This document shows positions 44,183-53,699 of a stretch of DNA of 64,000 nucleotides, in pieces. Below the pieces are notes generated by a model. That model was not told where the DNA came from, did no database searches, and was given only the letters and a program-made list of their open reading frames with translations. The stretch comes from Pseudovibrio sp. Tun.PSC04-5.I4 (lineage in GTDB: Bacteria; Pseudomonadota; Alphaproteobacteria; Rhizobiales; Stappiaceae), in NCBI RefSeq assembly GCF_900104145.1, contig NZ_FNLB01000006.1, positions 2,005,001 through 2,069,000 of the forward strand, in the 5' to 3' direction. Numbering within the stretch: position 1 is the stretch's first letter; each line of letters opens with the position of its first letter. The translations under genes were made by a program, and so were the position numbers.

Positions 44183-46576
44183 CTAGCTGGCCTCAAAAGC
44201 TTCTGAGGCTTGTAAAACATCTGGGTTACCCTCACGCCCCGATACCAAATTGGCCATCAACCGGAATGCCCCCGGAACCAGCTTTTCCATCTGGTGGTGC
44301 AGGATCAGGGATGTATGAATGTGCTCCCCCTTACCAAACTGACCGGCAAGCAAAATACCCTGATGCGGTGCTTCATCAGGATCTGCCATTTCCAAAAGCG
44401 GTTCATAGGCGCTGTCCCAGCTCTTAGCAAAATACAGCCCACGCTCTTTGTGCCAGTTCGCCCAATCAGCCTCACCAATGGTATTCGGCAGATTCAACAG
44501 CGCATGCTGCGAATTTAGATAGCGCACCTCTGCATTTTCATCAGTAACCCGCCAACGCAAGCTCGGAGAGCCAATCTCAAGCGGCTTAAGAGGTACCTTT
44601 TGTGCATCCCATTTATCCCATGGACGATGATAGAGCGTAATCAACCGCCCGCCATCACGCACCCAAGCGTGAATATCACCGATTAGGTCATGTAAATCCT
44701 GACGGTTGCGGAATGCGAAAATGCCAATGACCAGACAGTCCAGATCCCGCAATTGCCGCGCACTCAACTTACCTGCTGGCAGATCAACAACATCGACACC
44801 AATTGCACCAAGCCATTTGACTACACGATCATTACCGCCGCCAACATAACCAACGCGCTGTGCCGCAAGCTTTGCATCCACCACGCAAACCCGAACTACA
44901 GCAGGACTAATTCTGGCCCGCTGGTTCACGTGCGCATGAGAAATATGCCGAACCGTATGAGCCGAAGCTCCATCAAGCAAGATTGGAAGCTCATAAAGCC
45001 CATTTTGAACATCAGCTGGTAAAACAAGCAGGAAGCCATCACCGTTGAAGCTCGCCTCCCAGCCTTCCGGTAAACTCAGCGTTGGTTCACCGGAAGTCGC
45101 TCCAACAGCGATAGAAAGTTCTCGCCCGGACTGAGCGCTATTGAGAACAAAATCCGTCTCAGCCAACTCAACAATCTGGTCTGGCAAAACAATCGGCTCG
45201 ACTTCAAACGCGAGCTTTGTCTCTACATCAATGCCATGTGAGGAGAACCGAAGTTTTGCATGCGGTGCTTTCGGTTCGCCCGGCAGATAAACAGGCGGAT
45301 AAGCATCACTAGTGTCAGCATCAGAACCGACATGAACGGAACCGTCTTGTAATGACCACCCTTTCGGCAGCTCTAATTCATAACCCACAGCATCGCGGTT
45401 GCACTCAAATTCAACCTTTGCAATCTCGCCCAAACTCAGCTGATCTTCAGACAACCGTGCAGACGCAACAATGCCCTCAGCAATCATAAGCACTTTGGAA
45501 AGCTGTACGTCTTTCAAACGCAGTCGGTGCAGCACCTCATCCTGAGCATAATCAGGGCACTGTTCCATCGCCCTGCGAACCAGCTTCAAAGCTTCCGCAG
45601 CAGAAGCGCCAATCATTGCTCTGTTTGGGAAAGCCGCAATAGCATCAAGACAAAGGAAATGCGCCTTTTCCAGCAGGACACCAATCAAAGGCGCCTTGGC
45701 AAATCCAGCAAGCTCAGAGAGGTCGCGTGGCAAATTATCGCTCAAAGACGTCTCGTTTTTGCCAACGGTACTCTCAGCCAAATGCAAGAGCCAGGAGTTT
45801 TCCTTGCTGTAAGGCCTCCATCGGCCCATACCTTGGGTCCGATGAAAAGCACGAGACTGCTCGCCTATCTGAGCCCAACTCCAACCGGTAACCTCTTCTT
45901 CCCCGTTACAATCCAGCTCAAGCGTTGCAGGTGGTGGCGGCAAATCATCATCATAGGCATCACCAGCACCAGACCAAGCAGGCAAATATAACTTTTTGAC
46001 TGTCCAGACAGGCAGACCAACATCAGGGAACTTAGGATCAGCTGCTGCTTTCATCACCTCATGGGCCGCCTGCGTCATCGCGCGGTGGTGGCCATGTTGA
46101 CCGGGGATATTCAAAAACGTTGGAGAAATAATATCTGGCCGCTCCTGCCGGATGATCTCAACAAATCGCTTCAGAGTACGTTGATGCCCCCATTTGCCAA
46201 GAGTTTCCTTGCCGCTTTTTGAAAATCCAAAGTCGAAAATACTGTCTTCTGCGTTGTCAGAAAGCCAGTACATCCGCATATTCAAGACATCACAGGCTTT
46301 CTCCATCTCCGCAGTGCGCAGCACGCCAAGTGTCTCGGTCGCTTCCGTCCCGATATCATTTTGCCCGCCCTCACCTCGGTTCGCGCAAGCATAAGAAAGC
46401 GAGACACCATCCCGCAGGCCAATCGCTGCGAGCATCTCTGAGATTTCATCATCTGGATGAGCTCCCGTATTCATAAAAGACACGGTGGATTTGAGCGGCT
46501 GAAGCGCGCGCCAAAGCTCTACCAACCGTACATTTTGTTTATGCGCGGCAATACGTTCTTGATCTGAAAGCGGCAT
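44183..46576 (-). CDS. PIG-L (LmbE) family deacetylase, large multidomain form
   Basis: 797 residues, three times the usual PIG-L length. The zinc deacetylase domain fills about 25-240: GAHPDDE at 39-44 and GQHGHHRAM at 159-167 give the metal ligands. PIG-L enzymes remove N-acetyl groups from GlcNAc-type sugars (MshB, BshB). About 370-560 looks like a beta-sandwich; about 570-797 resembles a class I amidotransferase/ThuA-like domain (YVGGGNDRVVKWLGAIGVDV, YHRPWDKWD). No signal peptide. Nine bases after the ROK regulator gene, so one operon. Confidence 0.85.
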   Translation of the reverse strand: MPLSDQERIAAHKQNVRLVELWRALQPLKSTVSFMNTGAHPDDEISEMLAAIGLRDGVSLSYACANRGEGGQNDIGTEATETLGVLRTAEMEKACDVLNMRMYWLSDNAEDSIFDFGFSKSGKETLGKWGHQRTLKRFVEIIRQERPDIISPTFLNIPGQHGHHRAMTQAAHEVMKAAADPKFPDVGLPVWTVKKLYLPAWSGAGDAYDDDLPPPPATLELDCNGEEEVTGWSWAQIGEQSRAFHRTQGMGRWRPYSKENSWLLHLAESTVGKNETSLSDNLPRDLSELAGFAKAPLIGVLLEKAHFLCLDAIAAFPNRAMIGASAAEALKLVRRAMEQCPDYAQDEVLHRLRLKDVQLSKVLMIAEGIVASARLSEDQLSLGEIAKVEFECNRDAVGYELELPKGWSLQDGSVHVGSDADTSDAYPPVYLPGEPKAPHAKLRFSSHGIDVETKLAFEVEPIVLPDQIVELAETDFVLNSAQSGRELSIAVGATSGEPTLSLPEGWEASFNGDGFLLVLPADVQNGLYELPILLDGASAHTVRHISHAHVNQRARISPAVVRVCVVDAKLAAQRVGYVGGGNDRVVKWLGAIGVDVVDLPAGKLSARQLRDLDCLVIGIFAFRNRQDLHDLIGDIHAWVRDGGRLITLYHRPWDKWDAQKVPLKPLEIGSPSLRWRVTDENAEVRYLNSQHALLNLPNTIGEADWANWHKERGLYFAKSWDSAYEPLLEMADPDEAPHQGILLAGQFGKGEHIHTSLILHHQMEKLVPGAFRLMANLVSGREGNPDVLQASEAFEAS

Positions 46577-46585
46577 GTCGTCCCC

Positions 46586-47785
46586 TCAGGCAACCTTTGA
46601 AATACTTGGAATATATGTATCGTGTATAATTAGTGCTGCTGCACCCAGAGCTGCAGTCATCCATCCAGATGCACCCCGGACAACACGCGGCAGCTTGCGA
46701 TCGTCGCGAACTGAAACAGTCGCATCAATCAAATCCATTTTGGTAATAAGCCGTTCAAGCAGCTCCGGCGGCATCGCACCACCCAAAATGACGGCCTCTG
46801 GATCAAACAGGTTCTCCAACGTACTGATCGCCTGCGCCAATGGCCCCGCGGCCTCACAAATCCATTCTTCCAGATCCGCATCGCCTGCGGCCAGAAGATC
46901 AGAGAGATCCTTTTGACTATCTGCAGATTTGCCCCGTTTCTGCAAAAAATCGCTAGCAGCCAATCGGCTGGTATAGGTCTCCAAACAACCACGGTTCCCG
47001 CAGGAACAAAGGCGCCCGCCACGTTCAACAACCACGTGCCCTAACTCACCCGCATTGCCAAACGCACCACGTATTATCTCGCCGTTTGAAATGATGCCTA
47101 ACCCCAGCCCTGTCCCGAAATACACAAAGCAGAAAGAATGTAGCTCTGTCGCCGATCCTGTTGTTTGCTCTGCAATCGCCGCAGCCGTCGCATCGTTTTC
47201 AACGCGCACAGGAACTTGCAAAAGGTCTTCAAACAAAGTTTGTGGATCTTTATCATCCCAACCAACGAGTTCGGCCTTACCAGCCCCCGTAAGGCCAACG
47301 CGCCCAAATGGGCCCGGCATAACAACACCCGCACCCAAAACAGGGGGAGCTTTTGTCCCTAGGGATGCAAGCGCCTCATCACATGCGGCCTTCACGACAG
47401 GCAGCACAACATCGGGCTCACTGCTCTCAATGTGTATGCGCTTACTATAAATAGTATCCCCTAGAAAATTGACCAGCGCACACAAAATAGCGCTTGGGCG
47501 AACCTCAATCCCTAGTCCAACCGCCCCATCCGGGTTCAATGTGTATTGAACAGCAGGCAGTCCGCGTCCTTTTGCCTGTCGTTCACCAGCAAGAATCAGT
47601 CCCTCACTTTCCAACTCAGCGATAATGTTACTCATCGCCTGTGTGGACAAACCAGTGAGACGCGCAAGTTCAGCTCGCCCCAGTTTTCCATGTGAGCGTA
47701 GATGTCCAAGAACGACTTTCCTATTGTGAAGTCGAGTTCTTTCGGCGTTTGAGCCAATGATTCTGAGTGCTGTTTTACGGTGCAT
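46586..47785 (-). CDS. ROK family transcriptional regulator
   Basis: 399 residues. A winged helix-turn-helix at about 22-80 (GKLGRAELARLTGLSTQAMS) precedes a ROK domain. Zinc motif CSCGNRGCLETYTS and GELGHV are intact; the ATP site of the kinases (DIGGTK) is replaced by LGIEVRPSAIL, so this is a sugar-sensing repressor like NagC/Mlc, not a kinase. Divergent from the ABC importer, with a palindrome between, and upstream of the PIG-L gene. Confidence 0.92.
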   Translation of the reverse strand: MHRKTALRIIGSNAERTRLHNRKVVLGHLRSHGKLGRAELARLTGLSTQAMSNIIAELESEGLILAGERQAKGRGLPAVQYTLNPDGAVGLGIEVRPSAILCALVNFLGDTIYSKRIHIESSEPDVVLPVVKAACDEALASLGTKAPPVLGAGVVMPGPFGRVGLTGAGKAELVGWDDKDPQTLFEDLLQVPVRVENDATAAAIAEQTTGSATELHSFCFVYFGTGLGLGIISNGEIIRGAFGNAGELGHVVVERGGRLCSCGNRGCLETYTSRLAASDFLQKRGKSADSQKDLSDLLAAGDADLEEWICEAAGPLAQAISTLENLFDPEAVILGGAMPPELLERLITKMDLIDATVSVRDDRKLPRVVRGASGWMTAALGAAALIIHDTYIPSISKVA

Positions 47786-47808
47786 ATCTATCCATTAATT
47801 CAAAACAC

Positions 47809-47820
47809 TTGAATATTCAA
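47809..47820. promoter_or_regulatory. palindrome TTGAATATTCAA (candidate ROK operator)
   Basis: A perfect 12-base palindrome 24 bases from the ROK start and 130 bases before the binding-protein gene, in the shared promoter region. A second TTCAA...TTGAA pair overlaps it. Confidence 0.5.
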
Positions 47821-47949
47821 CTCAATTGACTTAAAGCTGTCTGACATTGTGAAATATTAGAATGTAACTATTTATTTTCGCAGTTTACCAAAAAGAGTTG
47901 AAGCGAGAAATAGAGGGCTACTTCAACTTTATGACTTAGGAGAGGGTCA

Positions 47950-49203
47950 ATGAACCAATTTAAAAAGTGGATGCTGGGGGCAACCACCGCCGCTTGTACA
48001 ATGTATGCCGCAGGCACTGCACAAGCTGTCGAAATCGAATACTGGCAGTATTTCTTTGAACCACGCATTAAAGCGATGGAAACGCTGATCGAAAATTTCG
48101 AAAAGGCAAATCCAGACATCACCGTTAAAACAACGCATTTCCCTTATGCGGATTACCGCACGAAAGTGGCTGCTGCAATTCCAGCTGGTCAGGGCCCAGA
48201 TGTTGTTCAGCTGTTTTATGGCTGGCTTAACGATTACGTGAATGCAAAGCTGATCCAGCCACTTCCAAATGATGTCTTCCCGCCTGCAGAAATCGAAGCT
48301 GAATTCTTCCCAATGGTTCAGGCAATGAAGCGCGGCGACCAATACATGGCGCTGCCAACAGCTGTTCGCTCATTAGCGCTGTTCTACAACAAACGCCTGT
48401 TCGACGAAGCTGGGATTGACGGCCCACCAAAAACTCTTGAAGAACTTGTCGAAACAGCTAAAAAACTCACAAAGACCGACGGAGCGGGCAATCTCTCCAC
48501 TGTAGGCATCACAACAGGAATGAACGCGCAGGATCACCACTGGTTCCGCGAAGTTCTTGTTCGCCAATTTGGTGGCGATCCTTACATGGATAACTACAAG
48601 AAGGTGAACTACAACACCGATGCAGGTAAAGCTGCGTTGAAGTTCTATTCCGATCTTGAACTCACTCACAAAGTAACCTCCGCTGGCTTTATGGATGAAC
48701 CACAGGCCGCCTTCAAAGCAGGTCGCGCAGGCATGCACATCGATGGCTCATTCCGCATCGGTGCACTCAACAAAGTGCGCGGTCTTAAATGGGGCGTTGC
48801 AGAACTACCAGCCGCTGCTGATGGGACTAAATCCAACTACTCCTCTTATTGGGTAAATGGCATCACATCCAAAGCAACCGGAGAGAAGTACGACGCTGCT
48901 GTCAAGTTCATGAAGTACGTCACTTCTGATGAAGCTATGCAAATCTGGCTTGATACTGTTGGTGAACTACCAGCAAAACCAACTGCAGCTATGACGGATG
49001 CCAATGCAACCCACGACGTTTATGGCCCATTCATCAAAGGCCTTGGCTACGCGAAAACAACTATATTCGCGAACGAAAGTGGCCAACGTCAGGCACTTAT
49101 GGATATGGTTGCGCGTATGCGTCTTAAAGACCAGTCTGTAGAAGACTCTCTGGCTCAAGCCGCTGGCGCAGAGCAGAAAATCCTCAACGACTACTACAAA
49201 TAA
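47950..49203 (+). CDS. ABC transporter sugar-binding protein (family 1)
   Basis: 417 residues with signal peptide (MNQFKKWMLGATTAACTMYA, cleavage near GTAQA). Family 1 binding protein: IEYWQYFFEPRIKAMETLIE, FPYADYRTKVAAAIPAGQGP and the hinge residues around LFYNKRLFDEAGIDGPPKT. Binds the imported solute for the two permeases. Ligand unknown; neighbours argue for an amino-sugar conjugate or oligosaccharide. The start follows GGAGAGGGTCA. Confidence 0.92.
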   Translation: MNQFKKWMLGATTAACTMYAAGTAQAVEIEYWQYFFEPRIKAMETLIENFEKANPDITVKTTHFPYADYRTKVAAAIPAGQGPDVVQLFYGWLNDYVNAKLIQPLPNDVFPPAEIEAEFFPMVQAMKRGDQYMALPTAVRSLALFYNKRLFDEAGIDGPPKTLEELVETAKKLTKTDGAGNLSTVGITTGMNAQDHHWFREVLVRQFGGDPYMDNYKKVNYNTDAGKAALKFYSDLELTHKVTSAGFMDEPQAAFKAGRAGMHIDGSFRIGALNKVRGLKWGVAELPAAADGTKSNYSSYWVNGITSKATGEKYDAAVKFMKYVTSDEAMQIWLDTVGELPAKPTAAMTDANATHDVYGPFIKGLGYAKTTIFANESGQRQALMDMVARMRLKDQSVEDSLAQAAGAEQKILNDYYK

Positions 49204-49221
49204 TCACAAATATATCAATTG

Positions 49222-49246
49222 TGGAGGGCAGAGTTCCTGCCCTCCA
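49222..49246 (+). terminator. intercistronic hairpin after the binding-protein gene
   Basis: Perfect ten-base stem TGGAGGGCAG / CTGCCCTCCA (49222-49231, 49237-49246) with a five-base loop and no T-tract. It probably stabilises the binding-protein mRNA and lowers permease expression. Confidence 0.6.
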
Positions 49247-49378
49247 TCACAACAGCGCACTCCCTTTAAAGGGATTTATGCTTTGAAAAATGCGCTTACA
49301 ATAAAAAATTAAACGACCTTCTCAGAGCAGTTAATGGACAAGCTGTTTTGATAATAGGCTGCAATTCAGGGGGCAGAT

Positions 49379-50272
49379 TTGGGGATTTATAAAAGGCTCT
49401 CGATCTCACAAAAGCAGATCGTTTGGGCATGGGGACTATTAGCTGTCCCAATTATTTTTTATGTAGTGGTGCGCTTCTATCCAACAGCGAACGCTATTCT
49501 GCTCTCTTTTCAGGAATGGAACCTTCTCGGCTCACGCAACTGGACGGGTATTGATAATTACGTCAAACTTTTCAATGATCCAGCCTTCTGGAAAGTATTT
49601 GCCAACACTTTCCTGTATCTCATTATTGGCACACCAACATCACTGCTGGTTGCGTTCACCATTGCATTCCATCTTGATAAACTCCGCTTCATGCACGCCA
49701 CCATTCGGGCTCTGTATTTCCTACCATTCATGACAAGTGCTGTGGCCATGGCATGGGTGTGGCGCTGGTTCTACCAACCCGTCCCAATTGGTTTGTTCAA
49801 CAACGCACTGGCAACCTTTGGTATTCCTCAGATCCCGTTTTTGGACTCAACCACCTACGCTTTGCCATCCATTCTGGCACCAGCAATCTGGGCAGGTCTC
49901 GGCTTTCAGGTCATCATCTTCATGGCCGGTCTTCGCGCTATTCCGCAGACTTATTATGAAGCGGCGCGCATTGATGGCATTTCAGCTTGGGAAACACTCA
50001 CGGAGATCACCATTCCTCTGCTGAAACCAACCATTGTGTTCTTGGTTGTGTTCTCCTCCATCGGCTTCCTGCGCATCTTCGATCAGGTCTTCAACATGAC
50101 CACGAATGATCCGGGCGGCCCGCTTAATTCCACCAAGCCGTTGGTTTTGATGATTTACGATACAGCCTTCAACTCTTTTGACATGGGGTACGCCGCAGCA
50201 CAAACAGTCGTTCTGTTCTCTGTTCTGCTGGTCGTTAGCCTGCTGCAACTGCGCGTCATGAGGGACAAATAA
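49379..50272 (+). CDS. ABC sugar transporter permease (MalF-like)
   Basis: 297 residues from a TTG start preceded by AGGGGG; no ATG nearby fits. Six membrane segments; EAA loop YYEAARIDGISAWETLTEIT and the C-terminal FNSFDMGYAAAQTVVLF. Partner of the next gene, which begins one base after the stop. Confidence 0.92.
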   Translation: MGIYKRLSISQKQIVWAWGLLAVPIIFYVVVRFYPTANAILLSFQEWNLLGSRNWTGIDNYVKLFNDPAFWKVFANTFLYLIIGTPTSLLVAFTIAFHLDKLRFMHATIRALYFLPFMTSAVAMAWVWRWFYQPVPIGLFNNALATFGIPQIPFLDSTTYALPSILAPAIWAGLGFQVIIFMAGLRAIPQTYYEAARIDGISAWETLTEITIPLLKPTIVFLVVFSSIGFLRIFDQVFNMTTNDPGGPLNSTKPLVLMIYDTAFNSFDMGYAAAQTVVLFSVLLVVSLLQLRVMRDK

Positions 50273-50273
50273 T

Positions 50274-51152
50274 ATGGCCTTGGCAGATACCTTAGAAACC
50301 ACCAAGCGCACGTCCGCGCTTCGCAGCTCAGCAAGTAAAAAACGCTCCCGAGCCCAGTTTATCCGCTGGTTACTGCTCTTTGCTGGCGGCATTGCGATGG
50401 TCATGCCCATCGTCTTCATGCTGTCCACGTCGTTCAAATACCCGTTTGAGGTCTACAACCTGAACCTCATCCCCGAAGAACCGACGATAGACAACTACGC
50501 CTACGTTCTGGAAGACGGCCGTTTCTTCGGCTGGTTCACCAACTCGCTGTTCATCGCAACCATTACAACAATCTGTAATGTGCTCTTCGACAGTCTCGTC
50601 GGTTATGTGCTCTGCAAGTATACCTTCCCGGGTCGCTACATCGTCTTCATCGCGATCCTGTCGACACTCATGATCCCAACTGAGATGCTGGTCATTCCGT
50701 GGTATTTGATGAGTTCAGCGTTTGGATGGCTCGATACCTATTGGGGCATTATGTTCCCCGGTCTCATGACCGCATTTGGAACGTTCCTCATGAAGCAGTT
50801 CTTTGAAACTGTGCCGGACGACTTCCTGGAAGCTGCTCGTATTGATGGCCTCAACGAACTCCAGATCTGGTGGACTGTGGCGATGCCACTGGTGCGTCCT
50901 GCTCTGGCGGCTCTGGCGATCTTCGTGTTCCTTGGCAACTGGACAGCCTTCATCTGGCCTCTCATTGTCACCAACAGTCAGGAAATGTACACCCTGCCCG
51001 TTGGCCTCACCACTTTTGCTGTTGAAGCGCAGGTTGAGTGGGAACTGATTATGACTGGCGCAGCAATTTCCACTATCCCGACCCTGATCGTATTTCTGGT
51101 ATTCCAGCGCTACATCATTCGCGGTGTTGTTATGGCGGGGCTCAAAGGATGA
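50274..51152 (+). CDS. ABC sugar transporter permease (MalG-like)
   Basis: 292 residues with a charged N terminus and six membrane segments; EAA loop FLEAARIDGLNELQIWWTVA, and C-terminal YIIRGVVMAGLKG, a hallmark of MalG-type permeases. Its stop overlaps the next start (ATGA), so lyase translation is coupled to transporter synthesis. Confidence 0.93.
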   Translation: MALADTLETTKRTSALRSSASKKRSRAQFIRWLLLFAGGIAMVMPIVFMLSTSFKYPFEVYNLNLIPEEPTIDNYAYVLEDGRFFGWFTNSLFIATITTICNVLFDSLVGYVLCKYTFPGRYIVFIAILSTLMIPTEMLVIPWYLMSSAFGWLDTYWGIMFPGLMTAFGTFLMKQFFETVPDDFLEAARIDGLNELQIWWTVAMPLVRPALAALAIFVFLGNWTAFIWPLIVTNSQEMYTLPVGLTTFAVEAQVEWELIMTGAAISTIPTLIVFLVFQRYIIRGVVMAGLKG

Positions 51153-52636
51153 TCGACAATTCCATCTTCCCTCACCCGGTTTACAAAGACACTGTGCTCG
51201 CACCTTTGTTTGAAGGTGTGAAAGCACACCATGTAAGCTCAATCACACAAATCAATCAGGCCCATCTGGTGATGCTCTGCGAAACCGGTATTGTGCCAAT
51301 TGAAACCGGCAAGCAAATCGCCTCAGCTCTGATTGAGATTGAGAAAGATCTGGCAGACGCAAACCCGGAATACACAGGCGAATACGAGGACTATTTTTTC
51401 CTTGTAGAAGCTGAGTTAAGAAAACGCGTTGGGCCGGATATTGCAGGCATGCTGCATACAGCTCGTTCGCGCAATGACATGGACCACACGGTCTTCAAAC
51501 TAGCGCTTGCAAAACGATGTGATGAACTTACTCAGCAAGCCCTTCACCTGTGTGATGTCCTGACTAAGAAAGCCGAAGTTGAGAAAGAAACTCTCATCGT
51601 CGCTTACACCCATGGCCAGCCTGCGCAACCTTCCACATTCGGGCATTATCTGTGCGCTGTGCTGGAAGTTCTGCTCCGCGATCTTCAACGTCTTCAGTTG
51701 GCACGAGAAGGCATTGACCACTGCCCTATGGGTGCTGCAGCCATCACAACCTCCGGCTTCCCAATTAATCGGGAACGAATGGCCGAACTGCTGGGCTTCA
51801 GCGCACCACTGCTGAACTCATACGGCTGCATTGCCTCTGTTGATTATGTTACGGGCCTCTACTCTGCCATCAAGCTCATGTTCCTCCATTTGGGACGCGT
51901 GATTCAGGACATGCAGTTCTGGAGTGCCTTCGAGGTTGGGCAGCTTTATGTGCCAAACAGCCTCGTACAGATTTCTTCCATCATGCCGCAAAAGCGCAAT
52001 CCGGTGCCGATCGAGCACCTGCGCCATCTTGCCTCTGTAACAGTTGGCCGGTGTGATGCCATCGTCGGCACCATGCACAACACCCCGTTCACAGATATGA
52101 ACGACAGCGAGGGCGAAGTTCAGCAAGCCGGTTACGCAGCTTTTGAAAGCGGAAGCAGAGTACTGGACTTGTTTGCTGCACTCATTTCGGCAAGCTCGAT
52201 CAATGAAGAGCGCGTCGCCAAAAACACAGACGCGTCCTGCATCACCATCACGGAACTGGCAGACACACTGGTACGCGAAGAAGGCCTCTCCTTCCGGCAG
52301 GCTCACGAAATAGCAGCGGACACAGCCAAAGCCGTCATTGCCGATCAAAAGCCATTGCGGGAGGGGTTCACTCCCTTTAGCACCGCGTTTGAAGCACATG
52401 CCGGCAAAGCGCCAAAAATGAACCATGAACGGTTCATTCACGCTGTAAGCCCGCAAAACTTCGTGGCTATTCGCACACGCCCAGGCGGTCCTGCACCATG
52501 TGCATTGGATGCAGCTCTGGAACAGTATCAGCAGACCTCTAAGTCTCTGAGAACAAAAAATAAATCCTTTGTAGATCAAAGCACGCTCGCGGCCCGATTG
52601 CGCGGCGCAGCTTTTGCAAAACTGGTGCAGGAGTGA
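51149..52636 (+). CDS. lyase of the argininosuccinate lyase/fumarase superfamily
   Basis: 495 residues from the ATG at 51149. Conserved superfamily regions: HTARSRNDMDHTVFK (about 113-127), YTHGQPAQPSTFGHYL (about 163-178) and the mobile loop QISSIMPQKRNPVPIE (about 285-300) with the catalytic Ser. ArgH has QxxTGRSRNDQ and MPQKKNPD at the corresponding places, so the substrate is likely different. Enzymes of this fold release fumarate from succinyl-N bonds. Being inside a sugar-import operon, translated in overlap with the permease, argues for a catabolic role. Confidence 0.82.
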   Translation: MIDNSIFPHPVYKDTVLAPLFEGVKAHHVSSITQINQAHLVMLCETGIVPIETGKQIASALIEIEKDLADANPEYTGEYEDYFFLVEAELRKRVGPDIAGMLHTARSRNDMDHTVFKLALAKRCDELTQQALHLCDVLTKKAEVEKETLIVAYTHGQPAQPSTFGHYLCAVLEVLLRDLQRLQLAREGIDHCPMGAAAITTSGFPINRERMAELLGFSAPLLNSYGCIASVDYVTGLYSAIKLMFLHLGRVIQDMQFWSAFEVGQLYVPNSLVQISSIMPQKRNPVPIEHLRHLASVTVGRCDAIVGTMHNTPFTDMNDSEGEVQQAGYAAFESGSRVLDLFAALISASSINEERVAKNTDASCITITELADTLVREEGLSFRQAHEIAADTAKAVIADQKPLREGFTPFSTAFEAHAGKAPKMNHERFIHAVSPQNFVAIRTRPGGPAPCALDAALEQYQQTSKSLRTKNKSFVDQSTLAARLRGAAFAKLVQE

Positions 52637-52640
52637 TCGA

Positions 52641-53699
52641 TTGACCACCGTTTCCCTAAATAATCTCAGAAAGTCCTACGGGGACACTCAGGTCCTGCAT
52701 GGCATTAATCTGGACATACACTCCGGTGAGTTCGTCGTCCTTGTAGGGCCGTCCGGCTGTGGCAAATCCACTACCCTGCGTATGATTGCAGGGCTGGAAG
52801 AAGTCTCCGGCGGCGACATTCGTATCGGCGGCAACATCGTCAACGATATGGAACCCAAAGAACGCGACATCGCTATGGTGTTTCAGAACTATGCGATCTA
52901 CCCGCATATGTCAGTTCGCAAAAACATCGGGTTCGGCTTGCGCACCTCTAAGCTTTCCAAGCCAGAAAAAGAGGCCCGCATTGAAGAGGTCTCCACCATT
53001 TTGGAGCTTACCGACCTTCTCGATAGAAAGCCAAACCAGCTTTCCGGCGGCCAGCGTCAGCGTGTTGCAATAGGCCGAGCTATGGTCCGCGACCCAGCTG
53101 CTTTCCTGTTTGACGAGCCACTCTCCAATCTTGATGCACAGTTACGCACCCAGATGCGTCTGGAAATCAAAAAACTCCACCAGAAGGTTGGAAACACGGT
53201 CATTTTCGTGACGCATGATCAAGTAGAAGCCATGACCATGGCTGATCGGATCGTCATCATGAAGGATGGTCACATCCAGCAGGTCGGCACGCCGTTCCAA
53301 GTCTTCTATGAGCCTGCTAACATCTTCGTGGCACAGTTCATCGGCGCACCCTCCATGAATATGATGAAGGGTGTGGTCAAGGGCGATGCTATCCGTCTCG
53401 ACAATGGAACCACCATCAAAGCGCCAATGACAAAGCTTAGTGAAGGCCAGAAAATCACTGTCGGCCTGCGCCCTGATGCCTTGCTTGTGCAAGAAGGTGA
53501 AGGTCTCTTCTCCGGTGTTGTTTCCGTTATTGAGCCTTTGGGCACGGATACCCTTGCGTATGTGACAGTGCGCGGCAAAGAAGTCATTGCAAAAGCATCG
53601 GGCAGAACACCGCCAGCGGTTGGCGATAGCGTCAACCTACATGCTGCACCAGAGGCTATCCATCTGTTTGCTACAGATACGGGGGAGGCTATCAGGTGA
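52641..53699 (+). CDS. ABC sugar transporter ATP-binding protein (MalK/UgpC-like)
   Basis: 352 residues from a TTG start chosen for AGGAGTGA seven bases upstream. Walker A GPSGCGKSTTLRM (about 37-49), signature LSGGQRQRVAIGRAM (about 133-147), Walker B AAFLFDEPLSNLD, and a C-terminal TOBE/OB extension of about 110 residues. Energises the importer encoded by the three genes upstream. Overlaps the kinase gene by GTGA. Confidence 0.94.
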   Translation: MTTVSLNNLRKSYGDTQVLHGINLDIHSGEFVVLVGPSGCGKSTTLRMIAGLEEVSGGDIRIGGNIVNDMEPKERDIAMVFQNYAIYPHMSVRKNIGFGLRTSKLSKPEKEARIEEVSTILELTDLLDRKPNQLSGGQRQRVAIGRAMVRDPAAFLFDEPLSNLDAQLRTQMRLEIKKLHQKVGNTVIFVTHDQVEAMTMADRIVIMKDGHIQQVGTPFQVFYEPANIFVAQFIGAPSMNMMKGVVKGDAIRLDNGTTIKAPMTKLSEGQKITVGLRPDALLVQEGEGLFSGVVSVIEPLGTDTLAYVTVRGKEVIAKASGRTPPAVGDSVNLHAAPEAIHLFATDTGEAIR

